Shown: in pieces, positions 32,991-43,551 of the stretch
Layout of the letters: each line of letters begins with the position of its first letter
Position numbering within the stretch: the first letter of the stretch is position 1
NCBI GenBank assembly: GCA_037954665.1
Contig: JBBMOL010000424.1
Location: 246,339-310,338, forward strand
Reading direction: 5' to 3'
Length of the DNA stretch: 64,000 bases
DNA from: Laguncularia racemosa
Taxonomy: Eukaryota; Streptophyta; Magnoliopsida; Myrtales; Combretaceae
Position numbers and translations under genes: made by a program
The notes under the pieces: model-generated
What the model saw: the letters and a program-made list of their open reading frames with translations, nothing else
What the model was told of the DNA's origin: nothing
The model's database searches: none

Positions 32991-34010
32991 ATGGCACTAG
33001 AACTGCAATCTTCTTCTCAACCAACAAACATAGATGCTATTAAAAGCATGTTTGTCATGATGCAACAGAGTGCTCAGGAGGTAGAGCATTCTTTGATAGC
33101 CATTACTGCCTAATTACAATCTTTGGCCACTCAAGTTGACAATATGGAATTATCATATCATCAGCCTTTGAATTCTTCTACTTTGCTAAGGGCGTCTACT
33201 GTGATTGGTGATCTTTCTTTTTTCAATGGATTCTTTTGTATCAGTTAACAATCACATCTTGAAGGGAATCAAACTGGAAATTCCAAAATTCTCCAGCTAA
33301 GATCCTCTTGGATAGATCTTTCAGTCTCAACAGTTCTTTGATTTCCACAAGATTCCTGATTGCTAAAGATTTACCATTGCTTCTTTTCCCTTGGAAAGAT
33401 TGGCATTACAATGTTATAAATGGATGTTTCATAACAATCAACTCTCATCTTGGATGACTTTTACTAGAGCTTTAGAGATTTTCTTTCTTCCAAAAGAATA
33501 TGAGGATGTGTAGGGTTTGCTTTTAAAGTTGGTACAATGACATTCTGTGTCAAACTATCAAATTGAGTTTGAAGCACTTTTAAACCGTACTGTTGGAGTT
33601 CCTGAATCTTTCGTTACAAGTTGTTTTGTTTCTAGGCTAAAAACTAATATTTTCCATGATGTCCAAATTGCTAAACCAACTTCTCTCATGCATGTCGTAT
33701 GGCTAGCCAAACAATATGAAGCTAAACTTTAGGTGCAATTTTTGCTCCAATCCAACCTTTTACCTCCTTCCTTTCTTTCTAAACCTTCCACTTTGCAATT
33801 TTCTAAACCAAATATTTCTTCTCTTCCTTCTCATTCTTCTTTTCTTCCTTCTCATTCTTCTTTTCTTCCTTCTTCTCAAATTCCTATCTGCAAACTTACA
33901 ACCTAGGAAATGCAACTTCATAGAGAAAAGAGTCTATGTTTTAATTGTGACGAAAAATTCCATCGCAATCACAAAAGTAATGCCAAATTCTTGACTTTGC
34001 TTTGTGAAGA
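32991..34010 (+). pseudogene. Chromovirus gag remnant
   Basis: Starts at ATG 32991 (MALELQSSSQPTNID). Blocks of a retrotransposon gag core follow, including a stretch at 33547-33732 (SNYQIEFEALLNRTVGVPES, then FVSRLKTNIFHDVQ). A Ser/Pro-rich repeat at 33816-33880 comes next, then a zinc-knuckle-like CFNCDEKFHRNH. Several stops and frameshifts. Nucleocapsid/particle protein by family; not functional here. Confidence 0.8.
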
Positions 34011-34119
34011 CCGGGAGATTTCAGGAGACGAGATAGGGGGATAGTACTGATCTTTCTTTGGATTCTTTTGATTATGTGGATGAGGATCGAGTAGCTATTA
34101 GCTACCATGCTTTTTTAGG

Positions 34120-34560
34120 AGCCTCTTTACCATGAACCATTCATTTTTTTGGACTTATTAATAATCAAGACGTATTGATTTTGGTTGACCGAGGGAGCAC
34201 ACATAATTTTGTTTAAGAATGATTAGTTAAATATCTTGATTTAACTATATTGCCTTCCCTTAGTTTTCAAGTGATGATTGGAAATGGCAACAAACTCATA
34301 TGTGACAAACATTGCTCAGATGTTTCATTCTTAATCTAGGGAATAGAATTTAAGGACACTTTTTATGTCCTACCTATTCAAGGAGTAGAGGTGGTACTAG
34401 GCGTTCAATGGTTACAGCATTTGGGACCCATTACTATTGATTATTTTACTTTCCAGATGAAGTTTTTGCTCAATGGAATAGGGGTTATATTACATGGGGA
34501 TCCATCTCATTCATCTAGCTAAATTTCTAATCATCAGTTGAGAAGATTGGTTAGGATAGA
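34120..34560 (+). pseudogene. Chromovirus aspartic protease remnant
   Basis: The active-site motif reads LVDRGSTHNFV at about 34181-34213, whereas the family has DSGSTHNFI. The catalytic DSG has become DRG. The downstream VLPIQGVEVVLGVQWLQHLG block confirms the retroviral-type protease. Stops occur just after the active site. Confidence 0.8.
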
Positions 34561-35040
34561 TGTGACTGCCTCTTTCTATTAGTTTGTGGTTCAAAAAGTG
34601 AGTGCATTAAGGAAATTGCCATCAATCCTCTTATATCCGAGGTCTTGGGTAGATTCCATCAGATTTTTGAATCTCCATCATCATTACCACCTCATCGTGA
34701 CATTGAACATCGCATCCATCTTGCACCAAGTGCTTCTTCGATTAATGTAAGACCTTATCGATATCCTCATTTAAAAAAAAAAAGAGATTGCGCAACAAGT
34801 TAGGGACATGATGAATCAAGGTATTATTCAGCATAACATAAGCTAATTTTCTTCTCTAGTTTTACTGGTTAAGAAAAAAGATAGGAGTTGGTGTTTTTGT
34901 ATTGATTATCGGGCACTTAATCAGATTACCATCAATGATAAATTCCCTATTGCTACCATTGATGAACCTTTGGATGAGTTATTTAGCGCTTGTGTATTTT
35001 CCAAACTTAACTTATGTTCTAGGTGTCGCCAGATCAATAT

Positions 35041-36079
35041 GCATTAGGATGACATAGTGAAGACCACTTTTAGGATACATGGGGGTCATTATGAATTTCT
35101 AGTCATGCCCTTTAGACTAAGTAATGCCTTGGCCACATTCCAGGCCATTATGAATAGGATTTTTAATCCTTTTCTTTGATGGTTTGTTATTGTATTTTTT
35201 GATAATATTTTGGTTTATAGTCAGTCCATGACTTCTCATATTGAGCATTTGACTTAGGTATTGCAAATTCTCACTAGTAACACATTTTTTTTTTCTAAAA
35301 GCATCTAAGTGTTCTTTTGGATAGGATTCGATTGATTATTTGGGACATGTTGTTTCTAAGGATAGGGTTAGACTAGATCTATCAAAAGTTGTTACTATGT
35401 TGACTTGGCCCATTCTATCAACATTGAAGTAGTTAAGGGCATTTTTGGGTTTGTCAAGTTACTATTGTCGCTTTATTAAGGGCTATGCCTCTATTACCAC
35501 ACACCCTTACTGATCTTTTAAAGAGGGACAAATTTATTTGGTTAGAAGTAGCTATAGACGCATTAGGATGACATAGTGAAGACCACTTTTAGGATACATG
35601 GGGGTCATTATGAATTTCTAGTCATGCCCTTTAGACTAAGTAATGCCTTGGCCACATTCCAGGCCATTATGAATAGGATTTTTAATCCTTTTCTTTGATG
35701 GTTTGTTATTGTATTTTTTGATAATATTTTGGTTTATAGTCAGTCCATGACTTCTCATATTGAGCATTTGACTTAGGTATTGCAAATTCTCACTAGTAAC
35801 ACATTTTTTTTTTTTCTAAAAGCATCTAAGTGTTCTTTTGGATAGGATTCGATTGATTATTTGGGACATGTTGTTTCTAAGGATAGGGTTAGACTAGATC
35901 TATCAAAAGTTGTTACTATGTTGACTTGGCCCATTCTATCAACATTGAAGTAGTTAAGGGCATTTTTGGGTTTGTCAAGTTACTATTGTCGCTTTATTAA
36001 GGGCTATGCCTCTATTACCACACACCCTTACTGATCTTTTAAAGAGGGACAAATTTATTTGGTTAGAAGTAGCTATAGA
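35041..36079 (+). repeat. 519-bp tandem duplication in chromovirus pol
   Basis: GCATTAGGATGACATAGTGA begins at 35041 and again at 35560. Reading both copies, they differ only by a 1-base length change in a T-run, far closer than the two LTRs are to each other. GCATT is present at both breakpoints. This is much younger than the insertion, or else an assembly artefact. Confidence 0.88.
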
Positions 36080-36307
36080 CGCATTTGAGAAACTTAGGAC
36101 GACTTTGATTTTAACCCCAATCCTTATCTTGCTTGATTTTTCCAAATAGTTTATTGTTGAGACTGATGCTTCGGGGTTTAGATTAGGAGTAATGCTATTA
36201 CAAGGGACTTGTCCTATTGCTTTTTTTTTTTTTCAGTAAGAAAGTTTCTCTTCATTTGTCTTGCGCTTCCACTTATGTGTGAGAATTACATGCTATTGTG
36301 GAAGCAG

Positions 36308-36465
36308 TAAGGAAGTGGAGACAATATCTTTTGGGATCACATTTCCTTATTCATATGAATCATCGTAGTATTAAAGAATTACTCACTAAGGAAGTGGAGA
36401 CAATATCTTTTGGGATCACATTTCCTTATTCATATGAATCACTGTAGTATTAAAGAATTACTCAC
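36308..36465 (+). repeat. 79-bp tandem duplication in the RNase H region
   Basis: TAAGGAAGTGGAGACAATAT begins at 36308 and again at 36387. Copies are almost identical (CATCGTAG versus CACTGTAG). Confidence 0.88.
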
Positions 36466-36799
36466 TCAAGTCATCTAAACACCTAAACAACAAAAGTATT
36501 TAGCTAAACTTTTAGGTTATAGCTATAGTATTGTTTATAAAAAGCGGCTGATAATGTTGTTGCTGATTTTCTATCTAGATAACATGAGAATATTTCACAG
36601 AATATGGCTTTTTCATCTTTCTCTAGTTCTCTTGTTGATTCATTAAAACAGGAATATTTACATTTACTTGTGTTCTAAATTGTTATCAACGATCTAAATG
36701 AGGGAAGACCTTTGAAATGGCAACTATGTTGGAAGAATGATTTGTTGTATTTTCATTCAAGGCTCTTTTTAGTTCCTTAGTCTTCCCTTATTCCAATTA

Positions 36800-37670
36800 T
36801 CCATAAGGAATTTCATAGTGCTTTATGGGCAGGACATTTTGGCGTATTGAAAACTTACAAGAGAATTGTAGCAGATTTCTTTTGGGATGGTATATAAACA
36901 CAAGTTGAGGAGTTTATAAGAACTTATGTCCAATGCCAATAGCTCAAGTACTTGACTAGAGCACTTGCAGGATTACTAGCTCCATTACCTATCCTTGATC
37001 ATATTTAGGAAGATGTTTCTACGGATTTCATTACGAGTTTGCCACCATCTTAAGGGTATACATTTTTACTGGTTATGGTAGATCAATTATCCAAGTATTA
37101 TCATCTAGGGGCATTAGGTACTAACTTTACAATTGCTAAAGTAGCTTCTCTTTTCATACACATGGTGGTAAAATTACATGATTTCCTTTGCACCATTGTT
37201 TCAAATAGGGACACTATTTTTGTTAGCAAATTTTGGAAGGAGCTATTTCAACTTAGAGGGAGTCATTTGCACAGTAGTATTGCTTATTATCCTTAAACGG
37301 ATGGGCAAACAGAGGTGTTGAATCAGAGAATTCAACAGTACTTAAGATGCTACGTGATGGACAAATTGAGATATTAGGTCAAATTCTTACCTTGGGTAGA
37401 ATTTGCCTATAATACTTGTATTCATGCTAGAGTGTAAACTACTCCTTTTGAAGTAGTTTATGGAAGGTCACCTCCAATAATCACTTCCTACATGTGGGGT
37501 TCATCACAAGCGGAAGTAGTGGATAGAGATCTACAAAAGAGAGATGAACCTTTAATTATATTAAAGGAACGTTTATTGGGAGCACAACAAAGGATGAAGA
37601 CACTTGCTGATAAGCATCGTTAGGATTTTCATTTTCACCCTGGTGATTTGGTTTTTGTGTCTTTATTGAC
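36800..37670 (+). pseudogene. Chromovirus integrase remnant
   Basis: Contains a zinc-binding-region trace (AGHFGVLKTYKRI), and then the core near 37020-37296 with TDFITSLPPS, VMVDQLSKYYHL and a VSNRDTIFVSKFWKEL block, where the family has VSDRD, so one catalytic Asp is replaced by Asn. A TAA at 37294-37296 stands at the first Gln of HPQTDGQTEV. The downstream PFEVVYGRSPP block is typical. Would have inserted element DNA into chromosomes. Confidence 0.85.
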
Positions 37671-37678
37671 AAAGTTCT

Positions 37679-38143
37679 TTGTCTTGTACTAATTTTCACA
37701 AATTATCTCAGAGATTCTATGGACCTTATAAAGTTTTGAGAAATGTTGGGGCTATTGCATATGAAGTAGAATTACCTCCTTCATGTAAAATTCATAATGT
37801 TTTTCACGTTTCTATTCTTAAAAGTGCTTATGGGTCCTCTGTTCCTACTTTAGACTTGTTTATAGATGCTGAAGGAAGTCATCCCATTCTCGAACCCCTT
37901 TCTATTTTGGATACTAAGGATATCATTTGAATGGGGAAATTGGTTCGACAAGTTTTGGTTCAATGGAAGGGATTGCAACTAGAGGATACTTCTTGGGAGG
38001 ATTGGGGTTTTTTCCTCCAAAAGTACCCTCATCTTAACCTAGAGGACAAGGCTGCTTTTTCATCCAATGCGGAAATTATTACAACACGAAGAGGTCCGCA
38101 TACGAAGAGCTTAAAATGGCACGAAGACTACTCAGTAACATAA
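37679..38143 (+). pseudogene. Integrase C-terminal domain and chromodomain
   Basis: 37679-37930 encodes FYGPYKVLRNVGAIAYEVEL and the NVFHVSILK block, which link integrase to the tail. After one stop, 37931-38143 encodes VLVQWKGLQLEDTSWEDWGF, a clear chromodomain core. The family uses this domain to read histone marks and direct insertion to heterochromatin. The frame runs about 65 bases into the 3' LTR, which begins at 38077. Confidence 0.85.
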
Positions 38144-38631
38144 AGGACCAAGCAACAACATATCATATGAAGAATAGGATAACTCAGTATAAAGGAGTGC
38201 TAGCATAGTATAACTATAATAGAATAATATAGAATAGATACAACAAACTTGTAGATAGTATAGTAACAAAATAACAAAATTTAGAGGGAAAGACAGTTGT
38301 ACAATCAAAGAATTATAAATATGAGAAAGAGATAGGAGCTGGGTATCGGATTCTCCACAGATTTGTTGTTTCAAGAGTTAGGACTCACTCGAAGAAGTCC
38401 ATTACATTTTCCTAGCACATTCACAAATCAAAGTAATTGATAGTAATGAGATAATAGCAAACCCTAGGTCTAAAGAAATAGAGTATTGAAGTTAGATAAA
38501 GAAGAGGACCGACTGAGTGAAAATTAGGGCAACAGAGGAAGGGGGAGAAGATTTTTATTTTTTTAAAGAAAGGGTTAGGCTTAAAGTCTTGTGAGTGGAC
38601 TTGAGCTAAGTTTATTACTATGGCCTTGATA
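38077..38631 (+). repeat. 3' LTR of the chromovirus
   Basis: 555 bp, TATTACAACACGAAGAGG (first bases TG now TA) to GGCCTTGATA. Followed by the GCAAG duplication. Confidence 0.88.
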
Positions 38632-38636
38632 GCAAG

Positions 38637-38745
38637 GCACAGAAGAGGAGAAAAAAAATAGAGAACTTGCATTACTGATGTAGTAAAACCTTTTTACACA
38701 CACTATCATTCTAATGTTTTATGTTGACAAGCAACCAAACACCAA
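38637..38745 (-). repeat. Copia 5' LTR, second piece
   Basis: Resumes the copia LTR after the chromovirus (GCACAGAAGAGG to CAAACACCAA). It ends with ACCAA, the target duplicated by the solo LTR. Confidence 0.85.
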
Positions 38746-40059
38746 TGATAGGAATCAAAATGTTACAAGACCTATCATTAGGGTAAGAACCAAAGAATTT
38801 TAAATTTTGGCGATGAGGGTCCTTTTTGAGCAAATCGACCCTGGAATTATTTGTTTACTAACCTCTTTTTCATTACTCACGTATTGTATATTCCAATAGG
38901 CACACTTATTAGGCTTTACAAGGTGATGGACAAACTCACAAAGACTTAGTTTGTGGGTTATCCATAGACCGACTTGAATTGGCGATAAGCTGGGCCGACG
39001 AATCTTATTGAAGAACTAGCATGTTGAAGATTATTTTCACTTGTAATTTATTTATGTGAATAATTTATGTTGTAAGTTTTTGGGACACTTATTTGGTTGT
39101 AATAGGTGCTTTTAGGACTAGCCACCCTAAAGTGGCATAGTTGTAATTTTGTGGACTTTTTAATCATAAAGGGAGCAAGTATAAATACTTGCTTAAGTAT
39201 GGTTTTGAGGGAGCTTAGAAAATTTTCAGAACATACACTTCATGTGTAAGGGTTAAGGTTTTCCTAAATCCAAATTACTCTTATCAATTTCAATCCCAAA
39301 ATTGAAATTGTAGCGAGTGGCTTTAAAGTGAATTGTGAGTAATATCAATTCTCTTTGTTGTAATTTTCCTTTTCATCACTAGTGAGTTATATCTAGGGTT
39401 GAATTAGATTGTTCTTGGTCAGATTTTGATTGCATTTGTAATCATTTCATTATGTTATAAGATTGTTTGGTTTTAGCACTTGTTATTACCATCAATTTTT
39501 GCTTCATTTTGTGGCTTGAGTTGGCCTTGTTGGGAAGGAGGTTCACGGCTTGATCTTGTTGTTTATGTTCAGTAATTTCGTGGGAATTTTAGTATGTTTA
39601 GTGATTTCAATTGAAGGAATTCATCATTGTAAATTTTATTATCTTGGAATATAGCATTTGGATCATATTTGTGATTTAGGGTTCACGCAAATTTTAGGGC
39701 TTTGGAACCGGATTGTTCTTGTCCTTTTAGAGATTATAATTTCGATTTAATTACATGTGCTTAAACTCTCTTTTAGGCACATCATCTTTAAATTTGTTCC
39801 AATTTTAAACCGGTTTTGATCTTGTGTTTTGGAGTTGTTCAATTGGTTCATTTGTATGTGCTAATATTGGTTTTAGGCATATTATCTTTTGGTATTAGAG
39901 CAATCAAATTTGGATACTTAAGATTGATCACATCCTCGTTTGAAGAATTGGTTATAAACATTGAGAATTGATGCCATTTGGAAGCTAGTTTGATTGACAT
40001 TGTTTGATTGTTTTTCAAATTGGTTTTACATGTGCTTAAACCTCCTTTTAGGCACATCA
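38746..40059 (+). repeat. Solo LTR of a CRM-like gypsy family, in the copia LTR
   Basis: 1314 bp, TGATAGGAATCAAAATG to TTTTAGGCACATCA, flanked by ACCAA on both sides (38741-38745 and 40060-40064). No internal region remains, so it arose by recombination between two LTRs. It is related to the LTRs at 57687 and 62962. Its first ~130 bases encode the polyprotein tail motif RNQNVTRPIIRVRTKEF, with the Gln codon that became a stop in the 57687 element. The TATA box is at 39180-39187. Confidence 0.9.
39180..39187 (+). promoter_or_regulatory. LTR TATA box (solo LTR)
   Basis: TATAAATA in the context GAGCAAGTATAAATACTTGC. The same context recurs at 58102 and 63377, and the box with partly matching flanks is at 49469, supporting a conserved promoter. 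Confidence 0.7.
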
Positions 40060-40064
40060 ACCAA

Positions 40065-40223
40065 TCTTAGGTCAACTAAAATATCTAATATATATATATA
40101 TATATATATAAATAGAAGTTCTCAAACATAGTAAGTTTCATCCTTAACTACTATAACAATATGCAAAAATGAAATTACAAAACAACCCTTAAAGTACTAA
40201 CAAAAATTCTCAATTTACTAACA
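40065..40223 (-). repeat. Copia 5' LTR, third piece (outer end)
   Basis: Begins TCTTAGGTCAACTAAAATAT and ends CAATTTACTAACA, matching 28370-28526. Contains an expanded TA microsatellite (about 40090-40111) absent from the other LTR. Confidence 0.85.
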
Positions 40224-40474
40224 AATATATATAAAAAAAGAAGCAAAAAAAAAAAAAAAAAAGGAAATAGGGATTCTTCCTTCATATAACTAATTCTATT
40301 GCCGAGGATGCCATGGAGTATCTTAGGCGAAACTATATCACAATAACTTCAAATTTCAAGATTTCACAGCACAAGTAAATTCTCCTCTTAATAGTGTCTC
40401 TACTTTGAAACTGTTTTATCCTTGACATATTCAATATCCATTGAATTTTGAAGGCAGAGAATAAAACATTCCGA

Positions 40475-42874
40475 TCACCGGGCATAAGGATGAAGGGTTT
40501 CGGAAAACTCTATTCCTAAATGTCGATCAGAATTGCCCGTGCCAACAAACATATTTTGATCCGTTATTTTGTTGGCTGAATAATGGCGTGTATCAGCATG
40601 CCGCTGTGGTCGCAAAGCCAACTCCAAATTGCTATGGACCTCTCCCATCGACGGTCTCTCAGACCCTTTATCGGCCAAACACCATTTTGCCACATTCGTG
40701 AATGTCCAAAAGCATCATGGATCAATTTTTTCTATAAGGAAAGGATCAATTACTTGATCCCACCTACCTTCCAGATGGCATTTAAGAGCTAATGCAGCTA
40801 AACTGATTGCTTCCTCTCCGTGTTCTTCCATTGGTAAAATGGCTGGTTTCCACATAGCACCTCAAACAAAACCACTCCAAAGGAATACAAATCAGACATT
40901 TCGGTTAGTTTCATGCGACGGTAATACTCAGGATCCAGATATCCAATGCTTCCTTTCACCATGGTGCTTACATGTGTACGGGATAGGTTGATCATGTCAG
41001 GCCCGACTTTTGATAAACCGGAATCAGAAACTTTGGCTTTTCACATCGGGCCCAACAATATGTTTGTGCTTTTCACATCGGGGTGGATAATTGTCTGCTT
41101 TGATCCTGTGTGAAGATAATGCAATCCTCTAGCTGAACCAATGCAGATTTTGAGCCTTTGAATCCAATCAAGGGGAGGATTTTGGGACTTGTAGAGATGG
41201 TCGCGGAAGGAGCCATGCTCCATAAAATTGTATACTAGTATCATTTCTTTACCTTCCATGTAGTAACCAATTAGGGAGAGAAGATGGCGATGACGCAGCT
41301 TGGAGAGCATTGATATTTCTGTCTGAAACTCATGTAAACCTTGGTGCGAATTAGGATTTGTACGCTTTATAGCAACAAAAGTGTCATTTTCCTCAATGAA
41401 GCCCTTGTAGGCTTTTCCAAATCCTCCTATCCCTATGAGAAAAGAGTCTGAAAAGTCATTGGTTGCCACCTTCATGGTTGTTAGTGAGAATTGTCGGCAA
41501 CCATCTGATTCTTGACTGGGACTCAACTTTAAGGTAAAGGAACCAAATTTGAAAGCGGTTTAGGGGTATGCACACCAAAAGGCAACTGGAGAGCACGACT
41601 GGCACCACCCCATGCATAAGACCTGGGACGATCTTGTCAAGTCTAAATGTAGTGGTAGGGACTCCATCAAAAGTTTTTGCTCCGAACAGTAAAATCCCTG
41701 CAAGATTGCCCCTAGAATCAGGTAATTTGAAAATTTCTAATCCATTCAAAATTGCGGGGGCATCACTTGCTGCTAATTCAGTGTAAACACACAGGGATGT
41801 CAGTAGAGACTCTGTAGTCTGATCAGGTGTGGAATTCTCAACAATATATTCTTTATGGACAGGTATGCCAGTCTCACTGCTCGTGCTAAAGACATTCACG
41901 CGATCTTCAGCCATTCCGTTATTAATGTAAATCTGGAAATATCTTCCATTAACCTGACTAGCGTCTTTTCTAATCTCGCAGAAGTGAAACCTCATGAGAT
42001 AATAGAAGCCTGATTCCATAAGGAATGACTAGCTTATATTGCTCCCACCGTATGAGAAGTCCTGCTTAGCTGATAGCACTCTAGCCGTAGAATACACCTC
42101 ATTGGGTGCTTTATATGTGGGTACTTGTCCAAAATACTTGATCTCAACTTTAGACTTAATTTTTGTTTGACTTTCTGCATAATCAATGAAGTAGTCATCG
42201 TCTATCCATGAGCGAGACATGCTGGTGTTATGTTCTGGAGAAATAGATGGACCACCAACATTTACCCCATACAGAGTCTGTAGTGCCAATCGGTCACCAG
42301 TATAGGATTGCAAAGGCTACCTTCCGACAAGAGGAAGTTGAGTTTTGCTGTTATAAAGATCCAAGGGGATGGAGACAACTACGATCTTATTAACAAAAGC
42401 ATAGGAACCGGAAGAATTCGGGGCGGGTATAAATGTTATATTTAGGAGGGGATCGTTCATGTTCGCCATGAACTCCCGGATGATAGAGTCTTTAGTTAAA
42501 GGGCTGGTTGCGTAAGAATGGTTAGAGGTTTGAAGGACAGTATACTTTTCGAGCTTAATGGAAAATCGCGCTTTTAATGGGTTGAAATCTAGATGCATAG
42601 TGAAGTAAAAACGAACATACTTAGGACCGGTAGAGATAGTAAACTGTTGAGTAAATTTTTTATGAAAGATGCAAGTGCATGGGTCAATGTAATTTGTGGG
42701 GCTATGCTCTTCGGTGAAGTATTTCTTTTCTGCGCCTCTAGAAGGGCATTTTATGAGGACTCCATCTACTTGAACTTTATCTATGGAATTACAGTTGAAG
42801 GTAGTTTCAATTGCCGTGTATGCTGGCTAAACTACTATAAGTGCAAATATGAGAAAAATGCAATGAGTCTTCAT
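40475..42874 (-). pseudogene. CrRLK1L (malectin-like, FERONIA-type) receptor kinase pseudogene
   Basis: From ATG 42874 on the minus strand one intronless frame encodes a hydrophobic signal peptide (MKTHCIFLIFALIVV), then a malectin-like ectodomain (FNCNSIDKVQVDG, KYVRFYF, YTGDRLALQTLYGVNVGGPS, FHFCEI, GRYFQIYINN). A transmembrane segment (VVPVVLSSCLLVCI) and a kinase domain follow. The kinase shows IGIGGFGKAYKG (P-loop), VAIK (Lys), IIHPDVKSTNILL (HRD now HPD), VSDSGLSK (DFG now DSG), GSIGYLDPEYYRR and a C-terminal CLADKGSERPSM. Stops lie after the signal peptide, after PLVGR, after GGSNIS and after LLGPM, with a frameshift near 41545 just past the membrane span. Functional members sense RALF peptides and cell-wall state at the plasma membrane; this copy cannot. 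Confidence 0.9.
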
Positions 42875-43551
42875 CAAGGGATGGCAACTCAGTTTTCGTG
42901 GATCAACCAAGTTGCTAATCTCACAATCCCTCTTCACGGATGACAAACAAACTTGTGAGATCAAGAATACACAGGTTAATTTGTGGGGCTATGCTCTTCG
43001 GTGAAGTGTTTCTTTTCTTCGCCTCTAGAAGGGCATTTTATGAGGACTCCATCTACTTGAACATTATCTATGGAATTACAGTTGAAGGTAGTTTCAATTG
43101 CCGTGTATGCTGGCTAAACTACTATAAGTGCAAATATGAGAAAAATGCAATGAGTCTTCATCAAGGGATGGCAACTCAGTTTTCGTGGATCAACCAAGTT
43201 GCTAATCTCACAATCCCTCTTCACGGATGACAAACAAACTTGTGAGATCAAGAATACACAGGTTAATTTGTGGGGTTATGCTCTTTGGTGAAGTATTTCT
43301 TTTCTTCGCCTCTAGAAGGGCATTTTATGAGGACTCCATCTACTTGAACTTCATCTATGGAATTACAGTTGAAGGTAGTTTCAACTGTCGTGTATATTGG
43401 CTAAACTACTGTAAGTGCAAATATGAGAAAAATGCAATGTGTCTTCATCAAGGGATGGCAACTGAGTTTTTGCGGATCAACCAAGTTGCTAATCTCACAA
43501 TCCCTCTTCATGGATGACAAACAAACTTGTGAGATCAAGAATACACAGGTT
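42691..43551 (-). repeat. Three tandem 287-bp copies of the receptor-kinase 5' end
   Basis: Copies at 42691-42977, 42978-43264 and 43265-43551, with exact 287-base spacing. On the minus strand each holds the same upstream leader, start codon (42874, 43161, 43448), signal peptide and the first ~45 ectodomain codons. The TAG directly after the signal peptide is present in all three. The inner two copies are near-identical and the outermost is more diverged. The three 96-codon plus-strand ORFs here are antisense shadows. Confidence 0.92.

Larger units (their letters stand above)
34780..36600 (+). pseudogene. Chromovirus reverse transcriptase and RNase H remnant, with duplications
   Basis: Reverse transcriptase blocks: VLLVKKKDRSWCFCIDYRAL near 34862, then KFPIATIDEPLDELF, HGGHYEFLVMPFRLSNA, and the catalytic motif FFDN (35195-35206), where the family has YxDD, so one metal-binding Asp is lost. 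The segment from inside the palm domain to the RNase H border occurs twice in tandem (35041-36079). RNase H traces (ETDASGFRLGVMLLQG near 36160 and the HLLG-like strand near 36330) follow. Not functional. Confidence 0.85.
32420..38631 (+). mobile_element. Chromodomain-bearing Ty3/gypsy retrotransposon nested in the copia LTR
   Basis: LTRs at 32420-32962 and 38077-38631, flanked by direct repeats GCAAG (32415-32419 and 38632-38636). The plus-strand interior encodes gag, protease, reverse transcriptase, RNase H, integrase and a terminal chromodomain in gypsy order, so it is a chromovirus. Stops are frequent and key residues are lost (protease DSG to DRG, reverse transcriptase DD to DN), so it is inactive. 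Two internal tandem duplications (519 bp and 79 bp) lie in pol. The copia LTR reads straight across the insertion once the element and one GCAAG copy are removed. Confidence 0.92.
28209..40223 (-). mobile_element. Ty1/copia retrotransposon, minus strand, interrupted by two gypsy insertions in its 5' LTR
   Basis: The 3' LTR is 28209-28526, the internal region 28527-32343, and the 5' LTR is now in three pieces (32344-32419, 38637-38745, 40065-40223). Domain order on the minus strand is gag, CCHC knuckle, GAG-pre-integrase, integrase, reverse transcriptase, RNase H, which is the copia order. The initiator-Met-type primer site lies at 32332-32343. Coding is broken by many stops, and the integrase catalytic Asp residues are substituted, so it is dead. 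Outer flanks (TTTGT left, AATAT right) do not match, so either the ends drifted or recombination has occurred. Confidence 0.88.

Noticed and set aside
28204..40228. Target duplication for the copia element
   Set aside because: Flanks TTTGT and AATAT do not match under any one- or two-base shift of the LTR ends.
42593..43517. Three near-identical 96-codon plus-strand ORFs overlapping by ATGA, looking like a repeat-protein operon
   Set aside because: They are the antisense of a tandem-repeated receptor-kinase 5' end; the minus strand encodes the recognisable signal peptide and malectin-like start.
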